This document shows positions 42,091-53,330 of a stretch of DNA of 64,000 bases, piece by piece. This DNA is from Yponomeuta sedellus (lineage: Eukaryota > Arthropoda > Insecta > Lepidoptera > Yponomeutidae). Both the position numbers and the translations under genes were made by a program. The notes under the pieces were generated by a model. The model worked only from the letters and a program-made list of their open reading frames with translations. It searched no databases and was not told the DNA's origin. The DNA lies in contig OW203726.1 in NCBI GenBank assembly GCA_934045075.1, forward strand, positions 1,837,535 through 1,901,534, written 5' to 3'. Every line of letters begins with the position of its first letter. Position 1 is the first letter of the stretch.

Positions 42091-42858
42091 TGATTTTCAT
42101 TTATGCTGTAAATATAATAGAAAATATATCACTGACTCATTTTTGCCACGCCTAAGTATAATTATATTTGTCAGGTACTTTTTTTATAAAACTACAATTC
42201 ACGGTTTACTTTAATTTTATTTATTTACTAAGATATTTCGATGTAAATTGCAAAGTATATTAAAACCAGATTCACACGAAGGATAAATTTACTTCTACCT
42301 TATGCTTCTACTTCTACCTGTCATAATAAACTTCAAATTGTAGTTTGTAAAATTCGGTCCAAGAGGATATTACGTATCACATAAATGAATGCAATTTAAA
42401 TTGATGGAAAAAAAAATAATGATAAACAGGTAAAAAATAACCCCAATGGTAAAAGGTAATTAAATAGCTAGTAAAAAACTTTTGGAAATAATTGTTTGGA
42501 GATATATTTTTAAAGTGGAGCATTTGTTTAATGTTACCTATTGATGATGCAAACATTTAAAAGTAATTAGTGTATTTCCGAGTTACAAAAACCTCCTTTT
42601 CTCAGTACTGCAGTCGAATAATAAAGTTTGGAGCCAAATCGACTTAGCGTGCGGCCATTTTGTCGACGCCTGACGATCGCAAAATGGCCGCGGTTGGCCG
42701 TTCAATTTGAATATAGAGCAGCATACGTCGCCCGCGAGCTGAGACACTAACTCATCGGATTGTGCGAGATGGTCTGAGAATCGTAAAAATATACTTTCTT
42801 GACTGTGACATGGATGGGGTGGAGTTGCTGAAGTTCTTTTGTAAGTGACGAAATTTTT
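42091..42858. other. No gene; small GC-rich inverted repeat
   Basis: Mostly AT-rich. GCGGCCATTTTG at 42651-42662 and CAAAATGGCCGC at 42680-42691 form a perfect 12-bp inverted repeat in a local GC-rich patch. Confidence 0.4.
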
Positions 42859-43195
42859 AAGTAAAGTAAAAGTAAAGTAAAAATCATTTATTTGCCAGAA
42901 CATGGGTACTACTGGTAAAGTTCTTAAAAAAAATTGTCAAGATCCATCATGATCTACCGACCGGTGTGCAAATTTGTTACATAAATAATCAATAATCTTA
43001 GGTTAAATAATAGACTTAATTATACAATTCATTAATTCATATAATAAAATTACTATAAATCATGCTAATATTTTTTTACATATAATAAAATTAACAGGTA
43101 ATTTACAATAATTGAAATAAAATAATAAAAATTAAATGTCAGAATTAAAATCAGATCACAGTATGTAACATAAGAGTAGTATAGTACTTAATCCT

Positions 43196-46114
43196 TTAAA
43201 ATCTGTCATTAATGTAGTCGTCAACATTATAATACATTTTTCCAATCAAAAACTGTGATAATCTCTTTTTTAGTACGGGTAATCTCAAAACCTTAAATGC
43301 TTCTGGTAGATGGTTATATATTCTAATGGCCATACAGAAGGAATTGTTTTTGTACGCCGTGAACCTTTGGTAAGGTATAAACAGTTTGTCCTTATTTCGA
43401 GTTGCTCGGATTATCATATCCCCGGTCTTACTAAAAAGATCCGAGTGTTTTTTTACAAATAGGCACATTTCAAGAATATACAGACAGGGTAAAGGCAATA
43501 CTTGGCATTTTCTGAAGAGTGGTTTGCAGCTGTCTAGAAATCCGGCTCCACAAGCTGACCTCATGCATTTTTTTTGTACCCGAAATACTCTCTCCACATC
43601 AACCGAGTTCCCCCACAATACCAAGCAATATCGTAGTACAGATGCAACTTAGCCATGATATGCAAGAAGGGCCGCCTTTTCTGAAGCAATTTCTCTTATT
43701 CGTCTCAGAGCGTAGACAAATCGATCGAGCTTAGCACAAATTGAATCAACGTGTTTCTTCCAATTACAGTGTTTATCTATTTTTAAACCTAAAAATACGA
43801 CTGAGTCAACTTCATCTATTTGAATCCCATTACAATTGATTGAAAATTTATTTATATTCATATTATAGGTTTGGAATTGTATGTAATTAGTCTTAGTAAG
43901 ATTGATATTAAGATTATTATAATTAAGCCATTCAATAATAGTATTTAAAGTCAATTTTATTTCATTGTCATAGTCACCCTGATTTTTACATTTAAAAATT
44001 ATAGTAGTGTCGTCAGCAAATAGGATAGAGTCGTTATTGATAGCATCAGGCAGATCGTTAATGTATAGGAGAAACAGTAAAGGTCCCAGAACACTTCTCT
44101 GCGGCACTCCATATTCATTGTTACGGTATTTTGACCTGTAAGTCATCTTTTCATGATTTTTTATGGTTGATACTTCGACACATTGTTGTCTATCAGACAA
44201 ATAACTTTCAAGCCAGGCAAGGGCCTTACCACGTACACCATATTTATAGAGCTTATCTGAAAGATTCCTGTGCGAAACAAAGTCAAAGGCTTTGCTCATG
44301 TCTAAGAAAATTGATATTGGATAGATTTTATTATTTAAACACTCAGTTATATTTTTCACAAAACTGAAACAAGCTAGTGTAGTCGAGCTATTTTTCCTGA
44401 AACCAAATTGTTGTTTTTTTAAAATATTACAAACTGAAATAAAACTGTAAATTTTACTGTGCATAATTTTTTCGAATATTTTTGAAAGAATTGGTATGAG
44501 TGTTATGGGCCTTTAATTGTTCATGTCATCAGGTGACCCCTTTTTAAATAATGGCTTTACCACTGAATACTTTAAGCGAGAAGGAAATACGCCTTCGGTA
44601 AAAGAAAGGTTTATGATGTAAGTAAGAGGCACTGCAATGTATGAGGCGACATTCTTAATAATTTGTGTGTTTATATCGTCATATCCAGAGGAATTTGTAT
44701 TTCTTAACTTTTTTATAACTTTCACTACATCATTATCATTTATAGGTGTTAAGAACATAGAATTCGGGTTAAGAGCTATGTTCTTACTAAAATTGTTATT
44801 TGCAGTGTTGCCTGTTGTGTTGTCTTTATTTGTTAAGTCTATAAAAAAGTCATTGAATAGTTCCACTATTTCTTTGGGCTCTGTATATTGTTTTCCTTCA
44901 GATGTAATTTTATGAATGTCTTTACATAAATGTCTGTCACCCTTAATAATGTCCCAAGCTGCCTTACATTTATTCTTAGCTTTTAATATATAGGTAGTAT
45001 TTTCCATTTTTTGAGCTTTTATCAAACATTTTTTTAGTATGTTACTATAAGACTTGTAATGGGTTAAACTATCCATTTTATTACTGGAGCGTTGTCGATA
45101 ATTTAGGTATAAACGTCTTTTATGTGCGCAGCATCGTTTAATATTCTTTGTCAGCCATTTGTTTCGTATAGGTTTAATATTCATTTTTACCTTTTTAATA
45201 GGAAAGCATAAATTGAAAAATAAAATTATTAAGTTATGAAACTCGTCAAAGGCTCGTTCTACGCACTTTTCCTGTTTAACTGAAGCAAAAGACAGTTCAC
45301 TAATACATTCTTTGAACTTTTGTATATTGTCTTTGTGATAGTTGCGTCTCTCTTCAAACCAGTAGAGTGGTTTTTTATGGAACTGAGTACTTAGATCAAC
45401 ATTAAATGTAGTACTTTGACCCGTTTCATGATCTGAGAGCCCTAATGTTAGTATTTTTGATAGTACGTTGTTCGACATATTGCTAGCAATAATATCTATG
45501 CAGGAATTCTGTCTAGTCGGCTTTGAGATATGGATGGTAAAATTATAGTTATCAAGTATGGATTTCAGGTCCTTCGAGCTCTTACTCATCTTCAACAAAT
45601 CAATGTTCCAATCACCACAAAGTATAATTTTCTTTTTATGCTTATGCTTAAGACCGTCCAATAACAGAGTCAGTTTGTCCAGAAACACATATGTTGAAGA
45701 TGTAGGAATTCTGTAGATACAAACGACCAAGATATTATATTGCAGGACCTCGACCATGCAGTACTCGAATCCGTATGGTATTGGGTCAAATATTTGTAAT
45801 TGCTTATAGTCTAGGCCCTTTTTCAAAAGAATACAGGTACCACCTCTACGTTCATTTGGCCGGCAGTAGAATGATGCTAAATTATATTGTTTGAGTTGAA
45901 GATTCGCTTCGGAGCCTTTTCTTATGAATGTTTCTGTTAGACAGATTATATCTAAGTTAACTAATTCAGACCTGAGTTCGCAGAGTGTAGCCTCAAATAT
46001 ATCACGTTTATTGAGGATACCCGCTATATTCTGATGGAAAATACTTAGAGATTGTTCATTGCTAGGATTTACGAAATAAATTATTTGTATCGACGGTTTC
46101 TGTATCGAATTCAT
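43196..46114 (-). pseudogene. CR1-type LINE ORF2: endonuclease-reverse transcriptase with two stops
   Basis: One frame of 973 codons. The APE-like endonuclease occupies about 20-240 (QNIAG, LTETF, CGDWNIDLL, CIDIIASN, LSDHETG), followed by a linker and the reverse transcriptase (KPLFKKGSPDDMNN, SKAFDFVSH, FADD at 699-702) and the C-terminal region. The frame is broken by TAA at codon 534 (44513-44515) and TAA at codon 822 (43649-43651); both replace a residue that is commonly Tyr in relatives. The usual PQGS loop reads PQRS. No frameshifts are present, so the copy is young in structure but coding-dead as read. Confidence 0.88.
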
Positions 46115-47489
46115 CCCGTTGAGGAAATCCGTGTTCTGTGAACCAGTTTTGAATCATGGCTATTGTTTCATCCACATCATTCAATATCTGTTTAAGCCCC
46201 TTAGGTTTAAGAGAGCCACTGTACGTATGGAACATAGTGTAATCATAAGACAGATTTTGATTGGAATCAACAAGATACGCATGTTCATTAGTAATAATAT
46301 CCAAGTACATTTGGTTGTTAAGGGTCTCGATTCTTGAATTAAATAGGTCAGCATTTTTTAAACCTTGCATATACTCAGGGAGGCATAACAAGATATTTGT
46401 GTGGGTAATTTGTTGGAGCAGCTGTCTTGCGGAGATAATTATTTCGTGGTAGTTATCGGTGTTGTAAAAATCCTCTTCTCCAATTAGCACAATGACATAA
46501 TCCTGCTCAGAAAAGTCTTCTACTTTAGTTCCTAGATCTTTTAGAAGGTGTAGTAAGCCTCTGTTCGGCAATAGGTAGTGGCATAATTTATAATTATTGT
46601 CGAAGTGTTGCTCTGCTACTTTTGACGTGTCTATGTATCTGTTGGTGCTGAGTAGACACATTTTATTCTTTGTCTGTAATATTTTTCCATTTTGTTTACT
46701 TGATGCTGTGTGTGTTTCGTAGGATGAACGTGAGGTACTTGTCGATGGTAAGGTAATGGGTTCGACCAGAATGGCTGTTTCTTTAGCTACTTTTCTGGAG
46801 TGTGTTGCCGCAGGAGTAGTTATGATGCGATTCGTATTGGAGTTCGAACTTTGAGTTGGTGTGCTAGAGTTAGATGGATCGTGTCTGGGAATTGCTGTCG
46901 ATGGACTTATGAGTTCTATATCATTATGTTTATTATTGTTACTATTATTTCGTTGGGGGGTTGAGCGGCATATTTGTAGTAACTGGCTTATTTTTGCATC
47001 ACGTTTTGAGATAATCTGATTTAGAGAGTAGTTTTCGGCCACCAATCTTTCTATTTCAGTGTCAGCACTTTCAAGTTTTGATTCAAGGTTTGCTATTTTC
47101 ATCTTGAGGTTTTCTATGTCCTCCCCCATATTTGTGTAGTTTTCAGGACAACTTCTATTCAGCGTTTTGTTCACAGAAGCAATTGTACAGTTGACAGTAT
47201 CGCCCAAAACTGATGAGTTAGAAGAGGATGATAGAAGAGATGCAGGTGATCCCTGTTTGGCCATTACTATTTGTTTTTGCTTTCTTGTAACTGCTTTATT
47301 GGAGATTCTATTTTTTTGGACTAGGCAATCCTTGCACTCCCAATTTATTTTATGCTCCTTGGTCATTAGCATGAATCGTTTTATTGTTATGGAAATGCAA
47401 TCTAAATGATATTTATTTTTGCAGCCTATACAGCTTAGGTATTCTTTATTTATAATTTTCGTTTTACATTTATCACACTCTTTTGCCAT
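46062..47489 (-). CDS. CR1-type LINE ORF1 protein
   Basis: The ATG at 47487-47489 opens 475 codons, uninterrupted. Residues about 5-56 form a PHD-like zinc finger (CDKCKTK, CIGCKNKYHLDC, WECKDC). About 120-175 is a heptad-rich coiled coil (IENLKMKIANLESKLESADT). A low-complexity Asn/Ser/Thr linker follows, then about 310-460 an SGNH-esterase-like domain (VIVLIGEEDFYNTDNYHEII; CLPEYMQG). In this group ORF1 binds RNA and may act on lipids or membranes; its exact role is unsettled. The ORF2 start lies inside its 3' end. Confidence 0.85.
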   Translation of the reverse strand: MAKECDKCKTKIINKEYLSCIGCKNKYHLDCISITIKRFMLMTKEHKINWECKDCLVQKNRISNKAVTRKQKQIVMAKQGSPASLLSSSSNSSVLGDTVNCTIASVNKTLNRSCPENYTNMGEDIENLKMKIANLESKLESADTEIERLVAENYSLNQIISKRDAKISQLLQICRSTPQRNNSNNNKHNDIELISPSTAIPRHDPSNSSTPTQSSNSNTNRIITTPAATHSRKVAKETAILVEPITLPSTSTSRSSYETHTASSKQNGKILQTKNKMCLLSTNRYIDTSKVAEQHFDNNYKLCHYLLPNRGLLHLLKDLGTKVEDFSEQDYVIVLIGEEDFYNTDNYHEIIISARQLLQQITHTNILLCLPEYMQGLKNADLFNSRIETLNNQMYLDIITNEHAYLVDSNQNLSYDYTMFHTYSGSLKPKGLKQILNDVDETIAMIQNWFTEHGFPQRDEFDTETVDTNNLFRKS

Positions 47490-47700
47490 TTTGGCTAATA
47501 TCAATCCGTATCAATCTGTTGAGAGTATTCAAAACTGTGTTTTTATGTTTAATCGGAACGCAGTTGCAGTTTTTAATATAATCTGAACGCTTCTCGACGA
47601 ACAACGAATCACTTGAGAATAAAAAAATACGACTTTCAATTCGGAACGCAGCTGTCACTCATGAGATTTAGTCTGTGTGGTCTGTGCTCATTCATATCAA

Positions 47701-48454
47701 AATGACAATCAAACAATGTCAGTGGTGAAGACAAGTCTAGCCGGCCGGTAGTGATGAAATTCCACGTGATTGAGCTACTTTTCACCAATTGGCCAGGATT
47801 TTGGGGCTGATTTGAAAAATATGTAGCCGTTATAAGTGATTGAGTATGTGTGGGGCTTATTTTTCCACCAGGGGATGGTTGTAGAACTGTGTTTATGTCC
47901 TACCTTGGCCTCCAGGTTTTGATCTTCAAACTTATGTACTACACTACACGTTTAAGGTAAATTTTACACTGTTTACTTAATTAATCTTAGGAGCAAGATA
48001 ACAATGCTTTCTACCTGTCAGAGGACCGGAAGCGAAACTTAAATGTTTTTCAAATGCCATTAGTGTATTTTTTTCTCACTTAACTTTGTTTGTCTTTGAC
48101 TATTTCCTGTAACTCTAAAGTATATTATATATAAATATCTTTTACGATATGTGATATTTGAGAGCATTAAAGATTTTAGTATAAAAGATTGGTTAATCGT
48201 AGTGACGACAGACGATCAACGCCCGTATACGTATATTCCGTTGCTTACCGAAGAAATAAGGAGTGCAGGAACTGGGTGGCGCACTTTTTAACTTGAATAG
48301 ACCAACTTAAGCCCAGGTATGCCCAGAAGACTATACTTCTCTCCACCAGTCTTGCTTAGCTTTAGCATCGCATTAACTCAGCTAACCTCGTCCTGACTAT
48401 TACAATCTTCTTTAGACCGTTGCTCGAATCAGTGCTGCCAAGTATCACATTGAA
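47701..48454. other. No recognised feature
   Basis: Unique-looking sequence upstream of the LINE. The LINE 5' end could extend a little into it. Confidence 0.4.
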
Positions 48455-48740
48455 ACGCTCGTGACCTAAGCGAACCAATTGATAGGAATCAATCACTTGA
48501 GTTAATTAAGCAACAACAGGCGCCGTTGGTGCCGGCTGTCATGTATTGGCAGTCGTTAAGCCATGTCAGAGGCCTTATGGGTGGCTTGATAACTTCTGAC
48601 AGTAAGGCCCACCACTGTCTAACGATCCTCCACCAACCCGGACTTGGCCCCCGTGGTGGAGTATGGCCTAACCTTCCTGCGATGCAGGAAGAGACCCATG
48701 CCGCAGCAGTGGGAACGTACAAGGGTTGATATCGATATCG
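48455..48740 (+). repeat. Dispersed repeat A, copy 11
   Basis: It lacks the 'gtggcatttttccgagcgc' block but keeps both ends; ends 'ttgatatcgatatcgaag'. Confidence 0.85.
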
Positions 48741-48845
48741 AAGTATCACATCCCAGAATATTTTACTATTGTCGCCATGCAAAACATGTCACCTTTCATT
48801 AGTTCCAGAGACATTGTTTTATTTTACCGATGAATTGGTGATATT

Positions 48846-49280
48846 AAAAACCTATTTAGAGGCTAAAAATTTCACCCATGCCGGGATTCAAACCCGCGAC
48901 CTCTGGCTATCCGTGCCAGCGCTCTTTCCAACTGAGCTAATGGGCGACTCACCGGCATCAGTGAAATTTCGAAGCTCTTTACACTATTCTCTATATTACG
49001 TACAGGCAGCGATATCTGGCTTAAGTAAATTGCATCACTTTCAGCCCCGACTACCTACTTTGCAGTTAGGTTTTTACATCGGAATGATATTGCTGTACCC
49101 ACATGATTATACTATTTTTATTTTTAATGCACTAACCCGTGCTAAGGACAATTTTAAAAACCTATTAGAGGCTAAAAATTCCACTCATGCCGGGATTCGA
49201 ACCCGCGACCTCTGGCTATGTGGTTAGCCTCTAAATAAGTTTTTAAAATTTTCTTTTGCACGGGTTAGTGCATTAAAAAT
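48846..49280. mobile_element. S1 element, inverted dimer copy
   Basis: 48846-49218 on the minus strand is a partial tRNA 3' half plus tail joined to a complete unit. 49224-49280 is a plus-strand tail ('gcctctaaataag' ... 'gttagtgcattaaaaat'). The plan is the same as at 22452-22881. Flanks 'ttggtgatatt' and 'atggtaataag' match only 7/11. Confidence 0.82.
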
Positions 49281-49314
49281 ATGGTAATAAGGCCAATAAA
49301 TATAGTAATTTGTA

Positions 49315-49385
49315 CTGTATGTTTTATATAATTTCTGTTACTGTAATTTCTGTGTACAATAAAGAATATTATATCTATCTATCTA
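49315..49385 (+). repeat. LINE tail fragment
   Basis: 'tgtgtacaataaagaatatt' followed by (ATCT)n. Confidence 0.65.
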
Positions 49386-49639
49386 TAGTATAAACTGTGC
49401 TGTGAGGTACGAACCTCACATAAATATTTATATAACTCACACTTTTATCAAAGACACAACTCATAATATAATATTATACACTGCATTATGATCCTGATAG
49501 TAATCTTGTAGTCGAAAATTTAAAGTAAGACTGTCACCCAAAGTGTAAGTCATTCGTGTATGTTTCAGTACTGTCAATTTCAAACACTATTTAATGTTTC
49601 CACATGACTTGCTGTTGCTGCACCTTATAAGAATAAATA
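49386..49639. other. No recognised feature
   Basis: Nothing supported. Confidence 0.4.
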
Positions 49640-50395
49640 AATAATAGTATATTCCATTACAAGTGCGGAAAGGCTGTCATTGCAAAGAGTTCCGACAAAC
49701 CCGAGCCGAGGCGCAGCCGAAGGCAAGAGTTGACAGTCGGAACAAGTTGCAATGACGGTTCCGCACGTGTACTGAACGACATTTTTAATACAGTTGCGAA
49801 AAAATAATTTAATAAAGAAAAAATATTTGGAAAATGGCGCCAACCGTAAAAAAAAATAAGCAGAGATTTTTTTTCTTCACCCATTCTAGTAGGCAAAGGG
49901 AACTATGCCCATACAGCCAAGTCTTCAGTAGAATTTTTTTATTGATATAAAATGAAAATGAAATTTAATGAGATGAAATGAAACCTAACTTAACTCATTC
50001 AATCAAATCATTATATCTGGTATTGAAACAAATTAGTAGCTCATAAAAACTTCTATAAGTTTTAAAATTCTATTTAGAGGCTAAAAATTCCACTCATGCC
50101 GGGATTCGACCTCGCGACCTCTGGCTATCCGTGCCAGCGCTCTATCCAACTGAACTAATGGGCGACTCACCGGCATCAGTGAAATTTTGAACCTCTTTAC
50201 ACTATTCTCTATGAGTTTTTTTTAGTAAAAACTTCATGGTTGCTTTTTCTTTTTAATAGAAATTATTTTGACAGTTGTGAAAGAAAACGCACGAGTGCGG
50301 GAAAGGTAAAAAAAAAAGCACGAGTGTGTAATAGCCCACATCCCACACGCTATACGTCCCTGTAATACGCCACTTTTTGAGCAACTGTATTAAAA
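49640..50395 (-). mobile_element. Family B non-coding element, copy 3, interrupted
   Basis: Colinear with 9037-9662 except for the S1 insertion at 50064-50207. Removing it rejoins 'cataaaaacttct' and 'ttttttagtaaaaac' as in the other copies. Confidence 0.82.
50064..50207 (-). mobile_element. S1 element inserted in family B
   Basis: A short S1 copy with the tRNA-like module and truncated 5' body. Flanks TCTATAAGTTTT (50052-50063) and TCTATGAGTTTT (50208-50219) are a 12-bp duplication with one mismatch. The uninterrupted family B copies confirm the empty site. Confidence 0.88.
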
Positions 50396-50949
50396 TAGTA
50401 CATTACACAACTAGGGTGGTAATACAAAGAAAGGCCGAGATCGCAGAAGTTTGCGGCCCGAGCTGCAAGCGACGGACGTAAATATGCGATCGAGAGTTTT
50501 CTTTACTACCTCCCGTGTTGCGTACATCTTTTTATATCTACACTTGGCCAGAAAGCGGCTTTTTCCGTACGCGCAGCGTGGGAAAAAGCCACTTTATTGC
50601 CAGGTGTGGCATAAAGTGTATTTTCAGTACAATTAAGTACCTAGTAGCTGAAAAATTTCCGCCAGGGAAAATGTTCTCGAGTATCATCTTTAACACGAGC
50701 AGGATTAGAAATACGTCTACGTCTACTCTACCCCATGCCCTAGTCTCCGGCGTGATCATACGGCGGGTCTAAGAATATGTCGTGGCGCGCGCACCGACAG
50801 CATGGCGCCCGCAGATAACGCGCCGCGACCCGACCGATCTTGAGCCGCGAAAAATTACCGCACACCGTCATTTGCCGGGGATTGGACGCGGTTTTTCATG
50901 GCCATAATACGAGGGCTTGGTGTGCCTCCGTGATAAGTTGTGGCGTTTG
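50396..50949. other. No gene; CpG-rich block 50780-50900
   Basis: 50780-50900 is GC- and CpG-rich ('gcgcgcgcaccgacagc', 'acgcgccgcgacccgacc'). It is not repeated in the window. It may be a host exon or promoter; no convincing frame. Confidence 0.35.
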
Positions 50950-51045
50950 TTTTCGGCTTCGTCGTCGTCGTCAGGCTGGAGTAGTCCACTGTTGGACATA
51001 GCCCTCTCCTAATGAGCGCCATAGCGCCCTGTCTTCAGCCCTGTT
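50950..51045 (-). repeat. RTE-type LINE 3' end with GAC tail
   Basis: 'cgtcgtcgtcgtcaggctgg', 'gtccactgttggacatagcc', 'gagcgccatagcgccctg'. Confidence 0.75.
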
Positions 51046-51284
51046 GTCGGCTTACCTGATCGTTATTTATGTTATTTCCTCTTAGGTGCACTTGAAAAAT
51101 TTGGAACTCTGAACATCTGTGGTGAATATGTACCTAAACTTCAGCTCTTGATAGCTCCAAGTCCAGTATTATAGATACATTATCATATCTCTTTTTCAGA
51201 GACGACCTGTCTTTATAGCTCCACTTATAAGCTCCACTATATGCCGGTGATTCTTAACGCACCACTCTGTGTAGGCACCATTGG

Positions 51285-51510
51285 CGTTTGCATCTATGTA
51301 ATGAGATAATTTATACAGCGTCCAGAGACATATTCACTCATATTAGATGGTTGCAGGGACCACTGTGGCGTCCTGCAGTGCCTGGAATATTGTTTTAGAT
51401 GAATTAGGCTTCTCTAGCATTTATACCATTCCACTTAGTCGGCCTATCCTACAGGAAAGACAAGTCGATAAAGGCGAAGCGAACCTAGCAGTGGGTTTCC
51501 TCAAGTAGAA
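51285..51510 (-). repeat. SINE S2, strongly diverged copy
   Basis: 'atttatacagcgtccag', 'ttcactcatattagatgg', 'cttagtcggcctatcctaca'. It is older than the other S2 copies and has no head. Confidence 0.65.
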
Positions 51511-51917
51511 ATGAGTACCTAATTATTACTAGTGTTATTTCTTTATATCTCCTTTTGAGAGACGGCCTGTCTTTAAAGCGACTGTAAGCTACTCTATACA
51601 TTGTAGATGCTTCATTTACCACACCGTCTAGGCACTATTAACAGCTAAGGAAAGCTATATATATATAGAGTTCTCTCTCCTTCAGCTATATCTGGAAAGA
51701 AGATGTTTGCTGGAATCAAACTTCAAGCAGATTCGACAAAGGTGTTATCAGAGATAGTCATTTGCCCAAACGATGGTGTAGCTGGCAAATTTATGATTAA
51801 AAGTGCGATAAATAAATTAGGTCTATAAAAATTTACTACAGTGTTACATGTGGACAGTTCCTAAAACACGGCATTTCTAGTTTGTCATTTACAGCTTTTT
51901 TTGGTACATTCTCCTTT

Positions 51918-52328
51918 AAAAACCTATTTAGAGGCTAAAAATTTCACCCATGCCCTAAATAGGTTTTTAAATTTGTTCCTTAGCACGGGTTAGTGCATTA
52001 AAAATAAAAAAAAGTGTAATCATGTGGGTACAGTGATATCGTTCCGATGTTAAACCTAACTGCAAAGTAGGTAGTCGGGGCTGTAAGTAATGCAATTTGC
52101 TTAAGTCAGATGTCGCTGCCTGTACGTAATACAGAGAATATTGTAAAGAGGTTCGAAATTTCACTGATGCCGTGAGTCGCCCATTGGCTCAATTGGCAGA
52201 GCGCTGGTACGGATAGCCAGAGGTTGCGGGTTCGAATCCCGGCATGGGTGAAATTTTTAGCCTCTAAATAGGTTTTTAAATTTGTTCCTTAGCACGGGTT
52301 AGTGCATTAAAAATAAAAAAAAAGTGTA
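51918..52328 (+). mobile_element. S1 element, reference copy with exact 12-bp duplication
   Basis: Flanked by ACATTCTCCTTT at 51906-51917 and 52329-52340, identical. The first 37 nt ('aaaaacctatttagaggcta'...) are the exact inverse of a segment near the 3' end. From 51955 the plus strand reads tail, body, tRNA-like module ('ttggctcaattggcagagcg', 'gggttcgaatcccggcatgg'), tail. The terminal tail, 51 nt from 'aaatttgttcc' to 'aagtgta', has no mirror at the 5' end. The unit period is 309 bp. Confidence 0.92.
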
Positions 52329-52464
52329 ACATTCTCCTTTGTTTATTTGGCGTACGGATTTCTGCTTCTAATGATGTAATACTTCAACATATATGGTAAT
52401 TTAATGAAATAGGCGGTTTTCTATATAAGACAACAATTTATCGAAGTATTTATTTATTCTGACC

Positions 52465-52740
52465 CATGACCCAGCAGTGAGGACATTCAATGGTTTATAT
52501 CGATATCGATTTATTAAAGTATGTTATAAATTTGGGTAGAGCGCAATCAAAAATTTAATTTAATGATTTAAAAGTTTACAATTTTCAAGAAAATTCTTAA
52601 ATAAACAAAAAAAACTGTATAAAATACAGTTGTTGTAAATCACAAACAAACAGAGTCGTTATTGATTTCCTTTGGCAACTTTCCATCCAGAGGTTGTATG
52701 AAAGAAATAGTTTTTAACAATAAGACCGCAGAAATTATAT
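52465..52740 (+). repeat. Scraps of repeat A and a LINE tail
   Basis: 52465-52510 is the repeat A end ('agcagtgaggacattcaatg', 'atatcgatatcg'). 52680-52740 is a LINE tail relic ('cagaggttgtatgaaagaaa', 'caataagaccgc'). Confidence 0.55.
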
Positions 52741-53159
52741 AATTGTTGTTTTTGTCGGTTTAATTGCCGTTACCCTTGTATGCTCCGTTTATTATTTAAC
52801 TATACATACTCCTTTGTATCATTAAACCAATACAAAATGACTCGTATTTCTATATTCTTGTTAAAAACTACGAGAAATTCGGATATGTGTTCATTGAAGT
52901 AATAAATGTAACCTCAACCACTCAACGGGCTAAAGTAGAAATGATATTGGCAATAAAGGACCCAATAAATGCCCTGTAAGTGAAATGTCCAGAGCCAATC
53001 TTCGCAACCATCAGACACCATTTGAGAGGTGTCCCAAGCGACCCGACTAAAAACTCAATACAGTATTGCTTTCACAGCAAAAGAATGAGAGGAAAGATTA
53101 GAGTGGACATGCCAATCACTTTAAACCAATTTCTGGATTGAGAATTTCGCTAAGTAACC
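52741..53159. other. No recognised feature
   Basis: AT-rich; nothing supported. Confidence 0.4.
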
Positions 53160-53330
53160 AGTTAACCCAACCCGGACTTGGCCCCGTGGTGGACCAACCC
53201 GGACTTGGCCCCCGTGGTGAACCAACCCGGACTTGGCCCCCGTGGTGGAGTATGGCCTAATCTTTCTGCGATGTAGGAAGAGACCCGTGCCGCAGCAGTG
53301 GGGACATACAACGATTGATATCGAATGTCC
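53160..53330 (+). repeat. Dispersed repeat A with an internal triplication
   Basis: The ~30-bp segment 'aacccggacttggccccc' + 'gtggtgga' is present three times in tandem (about 53166, 53195, 53226). The normal repeat A 3' end follows to 'gattgatatcgaat'. Confidence 0.88.

Larger units (their letters stand above)
42859..47700 (-). mobile_element. Nearly full-length CR1-type LINE
   Basis: The minus strand holds a 5' leader (about 47700-47490), ORF1 (47489-46062), ORF2 (46114-43196, overlapping ORF1 by 53 bp), a 3' UTR and a tail at 42859-42883 made of TTTAC units after 'ggcaaataaatga', which carries an AATAAA signal. ORF1 has a PHD-like finger and an esterase-like region, typical of CR1-group elements. 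The 5' edge is approximate and no flanking duplication was identified. Confidence 0.8.

Noticed and set aside
41593..42093. 166-codon ORF as a complete gene
   Set aside because: The first ~100 codons are a LINE C-terminus and the rest is a translated TATTA microsatellite, so only the LINE part was annotated.
52155..52200. Hammerhead ribozyme in S1 ('cgaaatttcactgatgccgg')
   Set aside because: GAAA and CTGATG are both present but only five bases apart, in the wrong order and spacing for stems I-III, and the CUGANGA core is incomplete.
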